DNA of 64,000 nucleotides from Xestospongia muta (Eukaryota > Porifera > Demospongiae > Haplosclerida > Petrosiidae): contig OY848926.1 of NCBI GenBank assembly GCA_963693285.1, forward strand, positions 5,001-69,000, written 5' to 3'. A model generated the notes under the pieces. That model worked only from the letters and a program-made list of their open reading frames with translations, ran no database searches and was not told where the DNA came from. The position numbers and the translations under genes are program-made. Each line of letters begins with the position of its first letter. Positions within the stretch are counted from its first letter, which is position 1. Shown piece by piece: positions 40,001 through 53,600 of this stretch.

Positions 40001-43000
40001 GAAGTAATTTCATTCTTTAAAGTCTGTAAAAAAACAAAATGAATTCATTAATTTGCATGTACATTTACTAGTAGAACAAAGGCCATTATATAAACATTTT
40101 TAAAAATATAACGCTATATTTTAGAGCTGTGATACTAAAGTCACTTAACAAGAACCTATATAGCTATCATCACAAAAAATATGAAGCAATTTCATTCTTT
40201 AAATTTGTTAGAAAAAGACAAAACAAATTCATTAATTTACATGTACATTTACTAGTAGAACAAAGGCCATTATATAAAGATTTTTAAAAATATAATGCTA
40301 CATTTTAGAGCAGTGATACTAATGTCACTTAATAAAGACCAATACAGCTATCATCACAAAACATTTGAAGTAATTTCATTCTTTAAAGTCTGTAAAAAAA
40401 AACAAAATGCATTCATTAATTTACATGTACATTTACTAGTAGAACAAAGGCCATTATATAAACATTTTTAAAAGAATAATGCTATATTTTAGAGCAGTAA
40501 TACTAATGTCACTTAACAAGGACATATATAGCTATCAGTACAAAAAATATGAAGCAATTTTATTATTTAAATTTGTTAGAAAAAGACAAAACAAATTCAT
40601 TAATTTACATGTACATTTACTAGTAGAACAAAGGCCATTATATTAACATTTTAGAAAATATAATGCTACATTTTAGAGCAATGATACTAATGTCACTTAA
40701 CAAGAACCTATATATTTATCATCAAAAAAAATTTGAAGTAATTTCATTCTTTAAAGTCTGTAAAAAAAACAAAATGAATTCATTAATTTAAATGAACATT
40801 TACTAGTAGAACAAAGGCCATTATATAAAAATGTTAAAAGGATAATGTTACATTTTAGAGTAGTGATACTTATGTCACTAAACAATGACCTTTATAGCTA
40901 TCATCACAAAAAATTTGAAGCAATTTCATTCTTTAAATTTGTTAAAAAAAGACAAAATGAATTCATTAATTTACATGTACATTTACTAGTAGAACAAAGG
41001 GCATTATATAAACATTTTTAAAAATATAATGCTACATTTTAGAGTAGTGATACTTATGTCACTAAACAATGACCTTTATAGCTATCATCACAAAAAATTT
41101 GAAGCAATTTCATTCTTTAAATTTGTTAAAAAAAGACAAAATGAATTCATTAATTTACATGTACATTTACTAGTAGAACAAAGGGCATTATATAAACATT
41201 TTTAAAAATATAATGCTACATTTTAGAGCTGTGATACTAATGTCACTTAACAAGGACCTATATAGCTATCATCATAAAAAAATTCAAGAGATTTCGTTAC
41301 GTGGACCAAATTCTCAATTTTTGGCTTGAGACCATGGACTATAGTCCATGGTCTCGAGCCAAAAATGGCAAAAAAATGAAATTGCTTCGAATTTTTTATG
41401 ATGATAGCTATATAGGTCCTTGTTAAGTAGAATAGTTGTTTGTGCTTAGAAATGTTGTTAAAGTCAGTAAAAAAACCAAAACAAATTCATTAATTTACAT
41501 TTACATTTACTAGTAGAACAAAGGGCATTATATAAAGATTTTTTAAAGGATAATGCTACATTTTAGAGCAGTGATACTAATGTCACTTAACAAGGACCTA
41601 TATAGCTATCATCACAAAATATTTAAAGTGATTTCATTCTTTAAATTCTGTAAAAAAAGACAAAACGAATTCATTAATTAGCATGTACATTTACTAGTAG
41701 AACAAAGGCCATTATATAAAAATTTTTAAAATGATAATACTACATTTTAGAGCAGTGATACTAATGTCATTTAACAAGGACCTATATAGCTATTATCAAC
41801 AAAAAATATGAAGCAATTTCATTCTTTAAATTTGTTAGAAAAAGACAAAACAAATTCATTAATTTACATGTACATTTACTAGTAGAACAAAGGCCATTAT
41901 ATAAACATTTTTAAAAATATAACGCTATATTTTAGAGCTGTGATACTAATGTCACTTAACAAGAACCTATATAGCTATACTCACAAAAAATTTGAAGTAA
42001 TTTCATTCTTTAAAGTCTGTAAAAAAAACAAAATGAATTCATTAATTTGCATGTACATTTTCTACTAGAACAAAGGGCATTATATAAACATTTTAAAAAG
42101 GATAATGCTACATTTTAGAGTAGTGATACTTATGTCACTTAACAAGGACCTATATAGCTATCATCACAAAAAATATGAAGCAATTTCATTCTTTAAATTT
42201 GTTAGAAAAAGACAAAACAAATTCATTAATTTACATGTACATTTACTAGTAGAACAAAGGCCATTATATAAAGATTTTTAAAAATATAATGCTACATTTT
42301 AGAGCTGTGATACTAATGTCACTTAAGAAGGACCTATATAGCTATCATCATAAAAAAATTCAAGAGATTTCGTTACGTGGACCAAATTCTCAATTTTTGG
42401 CTTGAGACCATGGACTATAGTCCATGGTCTCGAGCCAAAAATGGCAAAAAAATGAAATTGCTTCGAATTTTTTATGATGATAGCTATATAGGTCCTTGTT
42501 AAGTAGAATAGTTGTTTGTGCTTAGAAATGTTGTTAAAGTCAGTAAAAAAACCAAAACAAATTCATTAATTTACATGTACATTTACTAGTAGAACAAAGG
42601 CCATTATATAAAGATTTTTTAAAGGATAATGCTACATTTTAGAGCGGTGATACTAATGTCACTTAACAAGGACCTATATAGCTATCATCACAAAATATTT
42701 AAAGTGATTTCATTCTTTAAATTCTGTAAAAAAAGACAAAACGAATTCATTAATTAGCACGTACATTTACTAGTAGAACAAAGGCCATTATATAAAAATT
42801 TTTAAAATGATAATACTACATTTTAGAGCAGTGATACTAATGTCATTTAACAAGGACCTATATAGTTATTATCACAAAAAATATGAAGCAATTTCATTCT
42901 TTAAATTTGTTAGAAAAAGACAAAATGAATTCATTAATTTACATGTACATTTACTAGTAGAACAAAGGGCATTATATAAACATTTTAAAAAGGATAATGC

Positions 43001-46000
43001 TACATTTTAGAGCAGTGATACTTATGTCACTTAACAAGGACCTATATAGCTATCATCACAAAAAATATGAAGCAATTTCATCCTTTAAAGTCTGTAAAAA
43101 AAAACAAAATGAATTCATTAATTTAAATGAACATTTACTAGTAGAACAAAGGCCATTATATAAAAATTTTAAAAGGATAATGTTACATTTTAGAGTAGTG
43201 ATACTTATGTCACTAAACAAAAAATTCGAAGCAATTTCATTCTTTAAATTTGTTAAAAAAGACAAAATGTATTCATTAATTTACATGTACATTTACTAGT
43301 AGAACAAAGGGCATTATATAAACATTTTTAAAAATATAATGCTACATTTTAGAGCTGTGATACTAATGTCACTTAACAAGGACCTATATAGCTATCATCA
43401 TAAAAAAATTCAAGAGATTTCGTCACGTGGACCAAATTCTCAATTTTTGGCTTGAGACCATGGACTATAGTCCATGGTCTCGAGCCAAAAATGGCAAAAA
43501 AATGAAATTGCTTCGAATTTTTTATGATGATAGCTATATAGGTCCTTGTTAAGTAGAATAGTTGTTTGTGCTTAGAAATGTTGTTAAAGTCAGTAAAAAA
43601 ACCAAAACAAATTCATTAATTTACATGTACATTTACTAGTAGAACAAAGGCCATTATATAAAGATTTTTGAAAGGATAATGCTACATTTTAGAGCAGTGA
43701 TACTAATGTCACTTAACAAGGACCTATATAGCTATTATCACAAAAAATACGAAGCAATTTTATTCTTTAAATTTGTTAGAAAAAGACAAAACAAATTCAT
43801 TAATTTACATGTACATTTACTAGTAGAACAAAGGCCATTATATAAACATTTTAAAAAATATAACGCTATATTTTAGAGCTGTGATACTAATGTCACTTAA
43901 CAAGAACCTATATAGCTATACTCACAAAAAATTTAAAGTAATTTCATTCTTTAAAGTCTGTAAAAAAAACAAAATGAATTCATTAATTTGCATGTACATT
44001 TTCTACTAGAACAAAGGGCATTATATAAACATTTTAAAAAGGATAATGCTACATTTTAGAGCAGTGATACTTATGTCACTTAACAAGGACCTATATAGCT
44101 ATTATCACAAAAATATGAAGCAATTTCATTCTTTAAATTTGTTAGAAAAAGACAAAATGAATTCATTAATTTACATGTACATTTACTAGTAGAACAAAGG
44201 CCATTATATTAACATTTTAGAAAATATAATGCTACATTTTAGAGCAATGATACTAATGTCACTTAACAAGAACCTATATATTTATCATCAAAAAAAATTT
44301 GAAGTAATTTCATTCTTTAAAGTCTGTAAAAAAAACAAAATGAATTCATTAATTTAAATGAACATTTACTAGTAGAACAAAGGCCATTATATAAAAATTT
44401 TAAAAGGATAATGTTACATTTTAGAGTAGTGATACTTATGTCACTAAACAATGACCTTTATAGCTATCATCACAAAAAATTTGAAGCAATTTCATTCTTT
44501 AAATTTGTTAAAAAAAGACAAAATGAATTCATTAATTTACATGTACATTTACTAGTAGAACAAAGGGAATTATATAAAAATTTTTAAAAGGATAATGCTA
44601 TATTTTAGAGCAGTGATACTAATGTCATTTGACAAAGACCTATATAGCTATCATCACAAAAAATTTGGAGCAATTTCATTCTTTAAAGTCTGTAAAAAAG
44701 ACAAAATGAATTCATTAATTTACATGTACATTTACTAGTAGAACAAAAGGCATTATATAAACATTTTTAAAAATATAATGCTACATTTTAGAGCTGTGAT
44801 ACTAATGTCACTTAACAAGGACTTATATAGCTATCATCATAAAAAAAATTCAAGAGATTTCGTCACGTGGACCAAATTCTCAATTTTTGGCTTGAGACCA
44901 TGGACTATAGTCCATGGTCTCGAGCCAAAAATGGCAAAAAAATGAAATTGCTTCGAATTTTTTATGATGATAGCTATATAGGTCCTTGTTAAGTAGAATA
45001 GTTGTTTGTGCTTAGAAATGTTGTTAAAGTCAGTAAAAAAACCAAAACAAATTCATTAATTTACATGTACATTTACTAGTAGAACAAAGGCCATTATATA
45101 AAGATTTTTTAAAGGATAATGCTACATTTTAGAGCAGTGATACTAATGTCACTTAACAAGGACCTATATAGCTATCATCACAAAATATTTATAGTGATTT
45201 CATCCTTTAAATTCTGTAAAAAAAGACAAAACGAATTCATTAATTAGCACGTACATTTACTAGTAGAACAAAGGCCATTATATAAAAATTTTTAAAATGA
45301 CAATACTACATTTTAGAGCAGTGATACTAATGTCATTTAACAAGGACCTATATAGCTATTATCACAAAAAATATGAAGCAATTTCATTCTCTAAATTTGT
45401 TAGAAAAAGACAAAACAAATTCATTAATTTACATGTACATTTACTAGTAGAACAAAGGCCATTATATAAACATTTTTAAAAATATAACGCTATATTTTAG
45501 AGCTGTGATACTAATGTCACGTAACAAGAACCTATATAGCTATCCTCACAAAAAATTTGAAGTAATTACATTCTTTAAAGTCTGTAAAAAAAACAAAATG
45601 CATTCATTAATTTACATGTACATTTTCTACTAGAACAAATGCCATTATATAAACATTTTTAAAAGAATAATGCTACATTTTCGAGCAGTGATACTTATGT
45701 CACTTAACAAGGACCTATATAGCTATCATTACAAAAAATATGAAGCAATTTTATTCTTTAAATTTGTTAGAAAAAGACAAAACAAATTCATTAATTTACA
45801 TGTACATTTACTAGTAGAACAAAGGCCATTATATAAACATTTTTAAAAATATAACGCTATATTTTAGAGCTGTGATACTAATGTCACTTAACAAGAACCT
45901 ATATAGCTATCCTCACAAAAAATTTGAAGTAATTTCATTCTTCAAAGTCTGTAAAAAAAACAAAATGCATTCATTAATTTACATGTACATTTTCTACTAG

Positions 46001-47432
46001 AACAAAGGGCATTATATAAAGATTTTTTAAAGGATAATGCTACATTTTAGAGCAGTGATACTAATGTCACTTAACAAGGACCTATATAGCTATCATCTCA
46101 AAATATTTAAAGCGATTTCATTCTTTAAATTCTGTAAAAAAAGACAAAACGAATTCATTAATTTACACGTACATTTACTAGTAGAACAAAGGCCATTATA
46201 TAAAAATTTTTAAAATGATAATGCTATATTTTAGAGCAGTGATACTAATGTCATTTGACAAGGACCTATATAGCTATTATCACAAAAAAATTGAAGCAAT
46301 TTCATTCTTTAAATTTGTTAGAAAAAAACAAAACAAATTCATTAATTTACATGTACATTTACTAGTAGAACAAAGGCCATTATATAAACATTTTTAAAAA
46401 TATAACGCTATATTTTAGAGCTGTGATACTAATGTCACTTAACAAGAACCTATATAGCTATCCTCACAAAAAATTTGAAGTAATTTTATTCTTTAAAGTC
46501 TGTAAAAAAAACAAAATGCATTCATTAATTTACATGTACATTTTCTACTAGAACAAAGGGCATTATATAAAGATTTTTTAAAGGATAATGCTACATTTTA
46601 GAGCAGTGATACTAATGTCACTTAACAAGGAACTATATAGCTATCATCACAAAATATTTAAAGCGATTTCATTCTTTAAATTCTGTAAAAAAAGACAAAA
46701 CGAATTCATTAATTAGCACGTACATTTACTAGTAGAACAAAGGCCATTATATAAAAATTTTTAAAATGATAATGCTACATTTTAGAGCTGTGATACTAAT
46801 GTCACTTAACAAGGACCTATATAGCTATCATCTCAAAATATTTAAAGCGATTTCATTCTTTTAAGTCTGTAAAAAAAGACAAAACGAATTCATTAATTTA
46901 CACGTACATTTACTAGTAGAACAAAGGCCATTATATAAAAATTTTTAAAATAATAATGCTACATTTTAGAGCAGTGATACTAATGACATTTGACAAGGAC
47001 CTATATAGCTATCATCACAAAAAATTTGAAGCAATTTCATTCTTTTAAGTCTGTAAAAAAAGACAAAACGAATTCATTAATTTACACGTACATTTACTAG
47101 TAGAACAAAGGCCATTATATAAAATTTTTTAAAATAATAATGCTACATTTTAGAGCTGTGATACTAATGTCACTTAACAAGGACCTATATAGCTATCTTC
47201 ATAAAAAATTTGAAGCAATTTCATTTTTTAAATTCGTTAAAAAAGACAAAACGAATTCATTAATTTACATGTACATTTACTAGTAGAACAAAGGGCATTA
47301 TATAAACATTTTAAAAAATATAATGCTACATTTTAGAGCTGTGATACTAATGTCACTTAACAAGGACCTATATAGCTATCATCATAAAAAAATTCAAGAG
47401 ATTTCGTCACGTGGACCAAATTCTCAATTTTT

Positions 47433-47456
47433 GGCTTGAGACCATGGTCTCGAGCC
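47433..47456. repeat. Fold-back core with 14-bp central deletion
   Basis: The core reads ggcttgagaccatggtctcg then agcc. The central gactatagtccatg is gone, but a palindrome remains. The right arm also lacks 4 bp ('gtttgttagaaatg' for 'gtttgtgcttagaaatg'). The same allele is at 50667-50690. Confidence 0.9.
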
Positions 47457-50400
47457 AAAAATGGCAAAAAAATGAAATTGCTTCGAATTTTTTATGATGA
47501 TAGCTATATTGGTCCTTGTTAAGTAGAATAGTTGTTTGTTAGAAATGTTGTTAAAGTCAGTAAAAAAACCAAAACAAATTCATTAATTTACATGTACATT
47601 TACTAGTAGAACAAAGGCCATTATATAAAGATTTTTTAAAGGATAATGCTACATTTTAGAGCAGTGATACTTATGTCACTTAACAAGGACCTATATAGCT
47701 ATCATTACAAAAAATATGAAGCAATTTCATTCTTTAAATTTGTTAGAAAAAGACAAAACAAATTCATTAATTTACATGTACATTTACTAGTAGAACAAAG
47801 GCCATTATATAAACATTTTTAAAAATATAACGCTATATTTTAGAGCTGTGATACTAATGTCACTTAACAAGAACCTATATAGCTATCCTCACAAAAAATT
47901 TGAAGTAATTTTATTCTTTAAAGTCTGTAAAAAAAACAAAATGCATTCATTAATTTACATGTACATTTTCTACTAGAACAAAGGGCATTATATAAAGATT
48001 TTTTAAAGGATAATGCTACATTTTAGAGCAGTGATACTAATGTCACTTAACAAGGACCTATATAGCTATCATCTCAAAATATTTAAAGCGATTTCATTCT
48101 TTAAATTTTGTAAAAAAAGACAAAACGAATTCATTAATTTACACGTACATTTACTAGTAGAACAAAGGCCATTATATAAAAATTTTTCAAATGATAATGC
48201 TACATTTTAGAGCAGTGATACTAATGTCATTTGACAAAGACCTATATAGCTATCATCACAAAAAATTTGAAGCAATTTCATTCTTTTAAGTCTGTAAAAA
48301 AAGACAAAACGAATTCATTAATTTACACGTACATTTACTAGTAGAACAAAGGCCATTATATAAAAATTTTTAAAATAATAATGCTACATTTTAGAGCTGT
48401 GATACTAATGTCACATAACAAGGACCTATATAGCTATCATCTCAAAATATTTAAAGCGATTTCATTCTTTAAATTCTGTAAAAAAAGACAAAACGAATTC
48501 ATTAATTTACATGTACATTTACTAGTAGAACAAAGGGCATTATATAAACATTTTTAAAAATATAATGCTACATTTTAGAGCTGTGATACTAATGTCACTT
48601 AATAAAGACCTATATAGCTATCATCATAAAAAAATTCAAGAGATTTCGTCACGTGGACCAAATTCTCAATTTTTGGCTTGAGACCATGGACTATAGTCCA
48701 TGGTCTCGAGCCAAAAATGGCAAAAAAATGAAATTGCTTCGAATTTTTTATGATGATAGCTATATAGGTCCTTGTTAAGTAGAATAGTTGTTTGTGCTTA
48801 GAAATGTTGTTAAAGTCAGTAAAAAAACCAAAACAAATTCATTAATTTACATGTACATTTACTAGTAGAACAAAGGCCATTATATAAAGATTTTTTAAAG
48901 GATAATGCTACATTTTAGAGCAGTGATACTTATGTCACTTAACAAGGACCTATAGAGCTATCATTACAAAAAATATGAAGCAATTTCATTCTTTAAATTT
49001 GTTAGAAAAAGACAAAACAAATTCATTAATTTACATGTACATTTACTAGTAGAACAAAGGCCATTATATAAACATTTTAAAAAATATAACGATATATTTT
49101 AGAGCTGTGATACTAATGTCACTTAACAAGAACCTATATAGCTATCCTCACAAAAAATTTGAAGTAATTTCATTCTTTAAAGTCTGTAAAAAAAACAAAA
49201 TGCATTCATTAATTTACATGTACATTTTCTACTAGAACAAAGGGCGTTATATAAAGAATTTTTAAAGGATAATGCTACATTTTAGAGCAGTGATACTAAT
49301 GTCACTTAACAAGGACCTATATAGCTATCATCTCAAAATATTTAAAGCGATTTCATTTTTTAAATTCTGTAAAAAAAGACAAAACGAATTCATTAATTTA
49401 CACGTACATTTACTAGTAGAACAAAGGCCATTATATAAACATTTTTAAAAATATAACGCTATATTTCAGAGCTGTAATACTAATGTCACTTAACAAGGAC
49501 CTATATAGCTATTATCACAAAAAATATGAAGCAATTTCATTCTTTAAATTTGTTAGAAAAAGACAAAACAAATTCATTAATTTACATGTACATTTACTAG
49601 TAGAACAAAGGCCATTATATAAAGATTTTTAAAAATATAATGCTACATTTTAGAGCAGTGATACTAATGTCACTTAATAAAGACCAATACAGCTATCATC
49701 ACAAAAAATTTGAAGTAATTTCATTCTTTAAAGTCTGTAAAAAAAAACAAAATGCATTCATTAATTTACATGTACATTTACTAGTAGAACAAAGGCCATT
49801 AAATAAACATTTTTAAAAGAATAATGCTATATTTCAGAGCAGTAATACTAATGTCACTTAACAAGGACATATATAGCTATCAGTACAAAAACTTTCAAGC
49901 AATTTCATTATTTAAATTCGTTAAAAAAAGACAAAATGAATTCATTAATTTACATGTACATTTACTAGTAGAACAAAGGCCATTATATTAACATTTTAGA
50001 AAATATAATGCTACATTTTAGAGCAATGATACTAATGTCACTTAACAAGAACCTATATATTTATCATCAAAAAAAATTTGAAGTAATTTCATTCTTTAAA
50101 GTCTGTAAAAAAAACAAAATGAATTCATTAATTTAAATGAACATTTACTAGTAGAACAAAGGCGATTATATAAAAATTTTTAAAAGGATAATGCTACATT
50201 TTAGAGCAGTGATACTAATGTCATTTGACAAAGACCTATATAGCTATCATCACAAAAAATTTTGAGCAATTTCATTCTTTAAAGTCTGTAAAAAAGACAA
50301 AATGAATTCATTAATTTACATGTACATTTACTAGTAGAACAAAGGCCATTATATAAACATTTTTAAAAGAATAATGCTACATTTTAGAGCAATGATACTA

Positions 50401-50666
50401 TTGTCACTTAACAAAGACCTATATAGTACTCATCACAAAAAATTTGAAGCAATTTCATTTTTTAAATTCGTTAAAAAAGACAAAACGAATTCATTAATTT
50501 ACATGTACATTTACTAGTAGAACAAAGGGCATTATATAAACATTTTAAAAAATATAATGCTACATTTTAGAGCTGTGATACTAATGTCACTTAACAAGGA
50601 CCTATATAGCTATCATCATAAAAAAATTCAAGAGATTTCGTCACGTGGACCAAATTCTCAATTTTT

Positions 50667-50690
50667 GGCTTGAGACCATGGTCTCGAGCC
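50667..50690. repeat. Fold-back core with 14-bp central deletion, duplicate
   Basis: Identical to the module at 47433, exactly 3234 bp away. It is part of the large duplication 47215-50448 / 50449-53690. Confidence 0.9.
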
Positions 50691-53600
50691 AAAAATGGCA
50701 AAAAAATGAAATTGCTTCGAATTTTTTATGATGATAGCTATATTGGTCCTTGTTAAGTAGAATAGTTGTTTGTTAGAAATGTTGTTAAAGTCAGTAAAAA
50801 AACCAAAACAAATTCATTAATTTACATGTACATTTACTAGTAGAACAAAGGCCATTATATAAAGATTTTTTAAAGGATAATGCTACATTTTAGAGCAGTG
50901 ATACTTATGTCACTTAACAAGGACCTATATAGCTATCATTACAAAAAATATGAAGCAATTTCATTCTTTAAATTTGTTAGAAAAAGACAAAACAAATTCA
51001 TTAATTTACATGTACATTTACTAGTAGAACAAAGGCCATTATATAAACATTTTTAAAAATATAACGCTATATTTTAGAGCTGTGATACTAATGTCACTTA
51101 ACAAGAACCTATATAGCTATCCTCACAAAAAATTTGAAGTAATTTTATTCTTTAAAGTCTGTAAAAAAAACAAAATGCATTCATTAATTTACATGTACAT
51201 TTTCTACTAGAACAAAGGGCATTATATAAAGATTTTTTAAAGGATAATGCTACATTTTAGAGCAGTGATACTAATGTCACTTAACAAGGACCTATATAGC
51301 TATCATCTCAAAATATTTAAAGCGATTTCATTCTTTAAATTTTGTAAAAAAAGACAAAACGAATTCATTAATTTACACGTACATTTACTAGTAGAACAAA
51401 GGCCATTATATAAAAATTTTTCAAATGATAATGCTACATTTTAGAGCAGTGATACTAATGTCATTTGACAAAGACCTATATAGCTATCATCACAAAAAAT
51501 TTGAAGCAATTTCATTCTTTTAAGTCTGTAAAAAAAGACAAAACGAATTCATTAATTTACACGTACATTTACTAGTAGAACAAAGGCCATTATATAAAAA
51601 TTTTTAAAATAATAATGCTACATTTTAGAGCTGTGATACTAATGTCACATAACAAGGACCTATATAGCTATCATCTCAAAATATTTAAAGCGATTTCATT
51701 CTTTAAATTCTGTAAAAAAAGACAAAACGAATTCATTAATTTACATGTACATTTACTAGTAGAACAAAGGGCATTATATAAACATTTTTAAAAATATAAT
51801 GCTACATTTTAGAGCTGTGATACTAATGTCACTTAATAAAGACCTATATAGCTATCATCATAAAAAAATTCAAGAGATTTCGTCACGTGGACCAAATTCT
51901 CAATTTTTGGCTTGAGACCATGGACTATAGTCCATGGTCTCGAGCCAAAAATGGCAAAAAAATGAAATTGCTTCGAATTTTTTATGATGATAGCTATATA
52001 GGTCCTTGTTAAGTAGAATAGTTGTTTGTGCTTAGAAATGTTGTTAAAGTCAGTAAAAAAACCAAAACAAATTCATTAATTTACATGTACATTTACTAGT
52101 AGAACAAAGGCCATTATATAAAGATTTTTTAAAGGATAATGCTACATTTTAGAGCAGTGATACTTATGTCACTTAACAAGGACCTATAGAGCTATCATTA
52201 CAAAAAATATGAAGCAATTTCATTCTTTAAATTTGTTAGAAAAAGACAAAACAAATTCATTAATTTACATGTACATTTACTAGTAGAACAAAGGCCATTA
52301 TATAAACATTTTAAAAAATATAACGATATATTTTAGAGCTGTGATACTAATGTCACTTAACAAGAACCTATATAGCTATCCTCACAAAAAATTTGAAGTA
52401 ATTTCATTCTTTAAAGTCTGTAAAAAAAACAAAATGCATTCATTAATTTACATGTACATTTTCTACTAGAACAAAGGGCGTTATATAAAGAATTTTTAAA
52501 GGATAATGCTACATTTTAGAGCAGTGATACTAATGTCACTTAACAAGGACCTATATAGCTATCATCTCAAAATATTTAAAGCGATTTCATTTTTTAAATT
52601 CTGTAAAAAAAGACAAAACGAATTCATTAATTTACACGTACATTTACTAGTAGAACAAAGGCCATTATATAAACATTTTTAAAAATATAACGCTATATTT
52701 CAGAGCTGTAATACTAATGTCACTTAACAAGGACCTATATAGCTATTATCACAAAAAATATGAAGCAATTTCATTCTTTAAATTTGTTAGAAAAAGACAA
52801 AACAAATTCATTAATTTACATGTACATTTACTAGTAGAACAAAGGCCATTATATAAAGATTTTTAAAAATATAATGCTACATTTTAGAGCAGTGATACTA
52901 ATGTCACTTAATAAAGACCAATACAGCTATCATCACAAAAAATTTGAAGTAATTTCATTCTTTAAAGTCTGTAAAAAAAAACAAAATGCATTCATTAATT
53001 TACATGTACATTTACTAGTAGAACAAAGGCCATTAAATAAACATTTTTAAAAGAATAATGCTATATTTCAGAGCAGTAATACTAATGTCACTTAACAAGG
53101 ACATATATAGCTATCAGTACAAAAACTTTCAAGCAATTTCATTATTTAAATTCGTTAAAAAAAGACAAAATGAATTCATTAATTTACATGTACATTTACT
53201 AGTAGAACAAAGGCCATTATATTAACATTTTAGAAAATATAATGCTACATTTTAGAGCAATGATACTAATGTCACTTAACAAGAACCTATATATTTATCA
53301 TCAAAAAAAATTTGAAGTAATTTCATTCTTTAAAGTCTGTAAAAAAAACAAAATGAATTCATTAATTTAAATGAACATTTACTAGTAGAACAAAGGCGAT
53401 TATATAAAAATTTTTAAAAGGATAATGCTACATTTTAGAGCAGTGATACTAATGTCATTTGACAAAGACCTATATAGCTATCATCACAAAAAATTTTGAG
53501 CAATTTCATTCTTTAAAGTCTGTAAAAAAGACAAAATGAATTCATTAATTTACATGTACATTTACTAGTAGAACAAAGGCCATTATATAAACATTTTTAA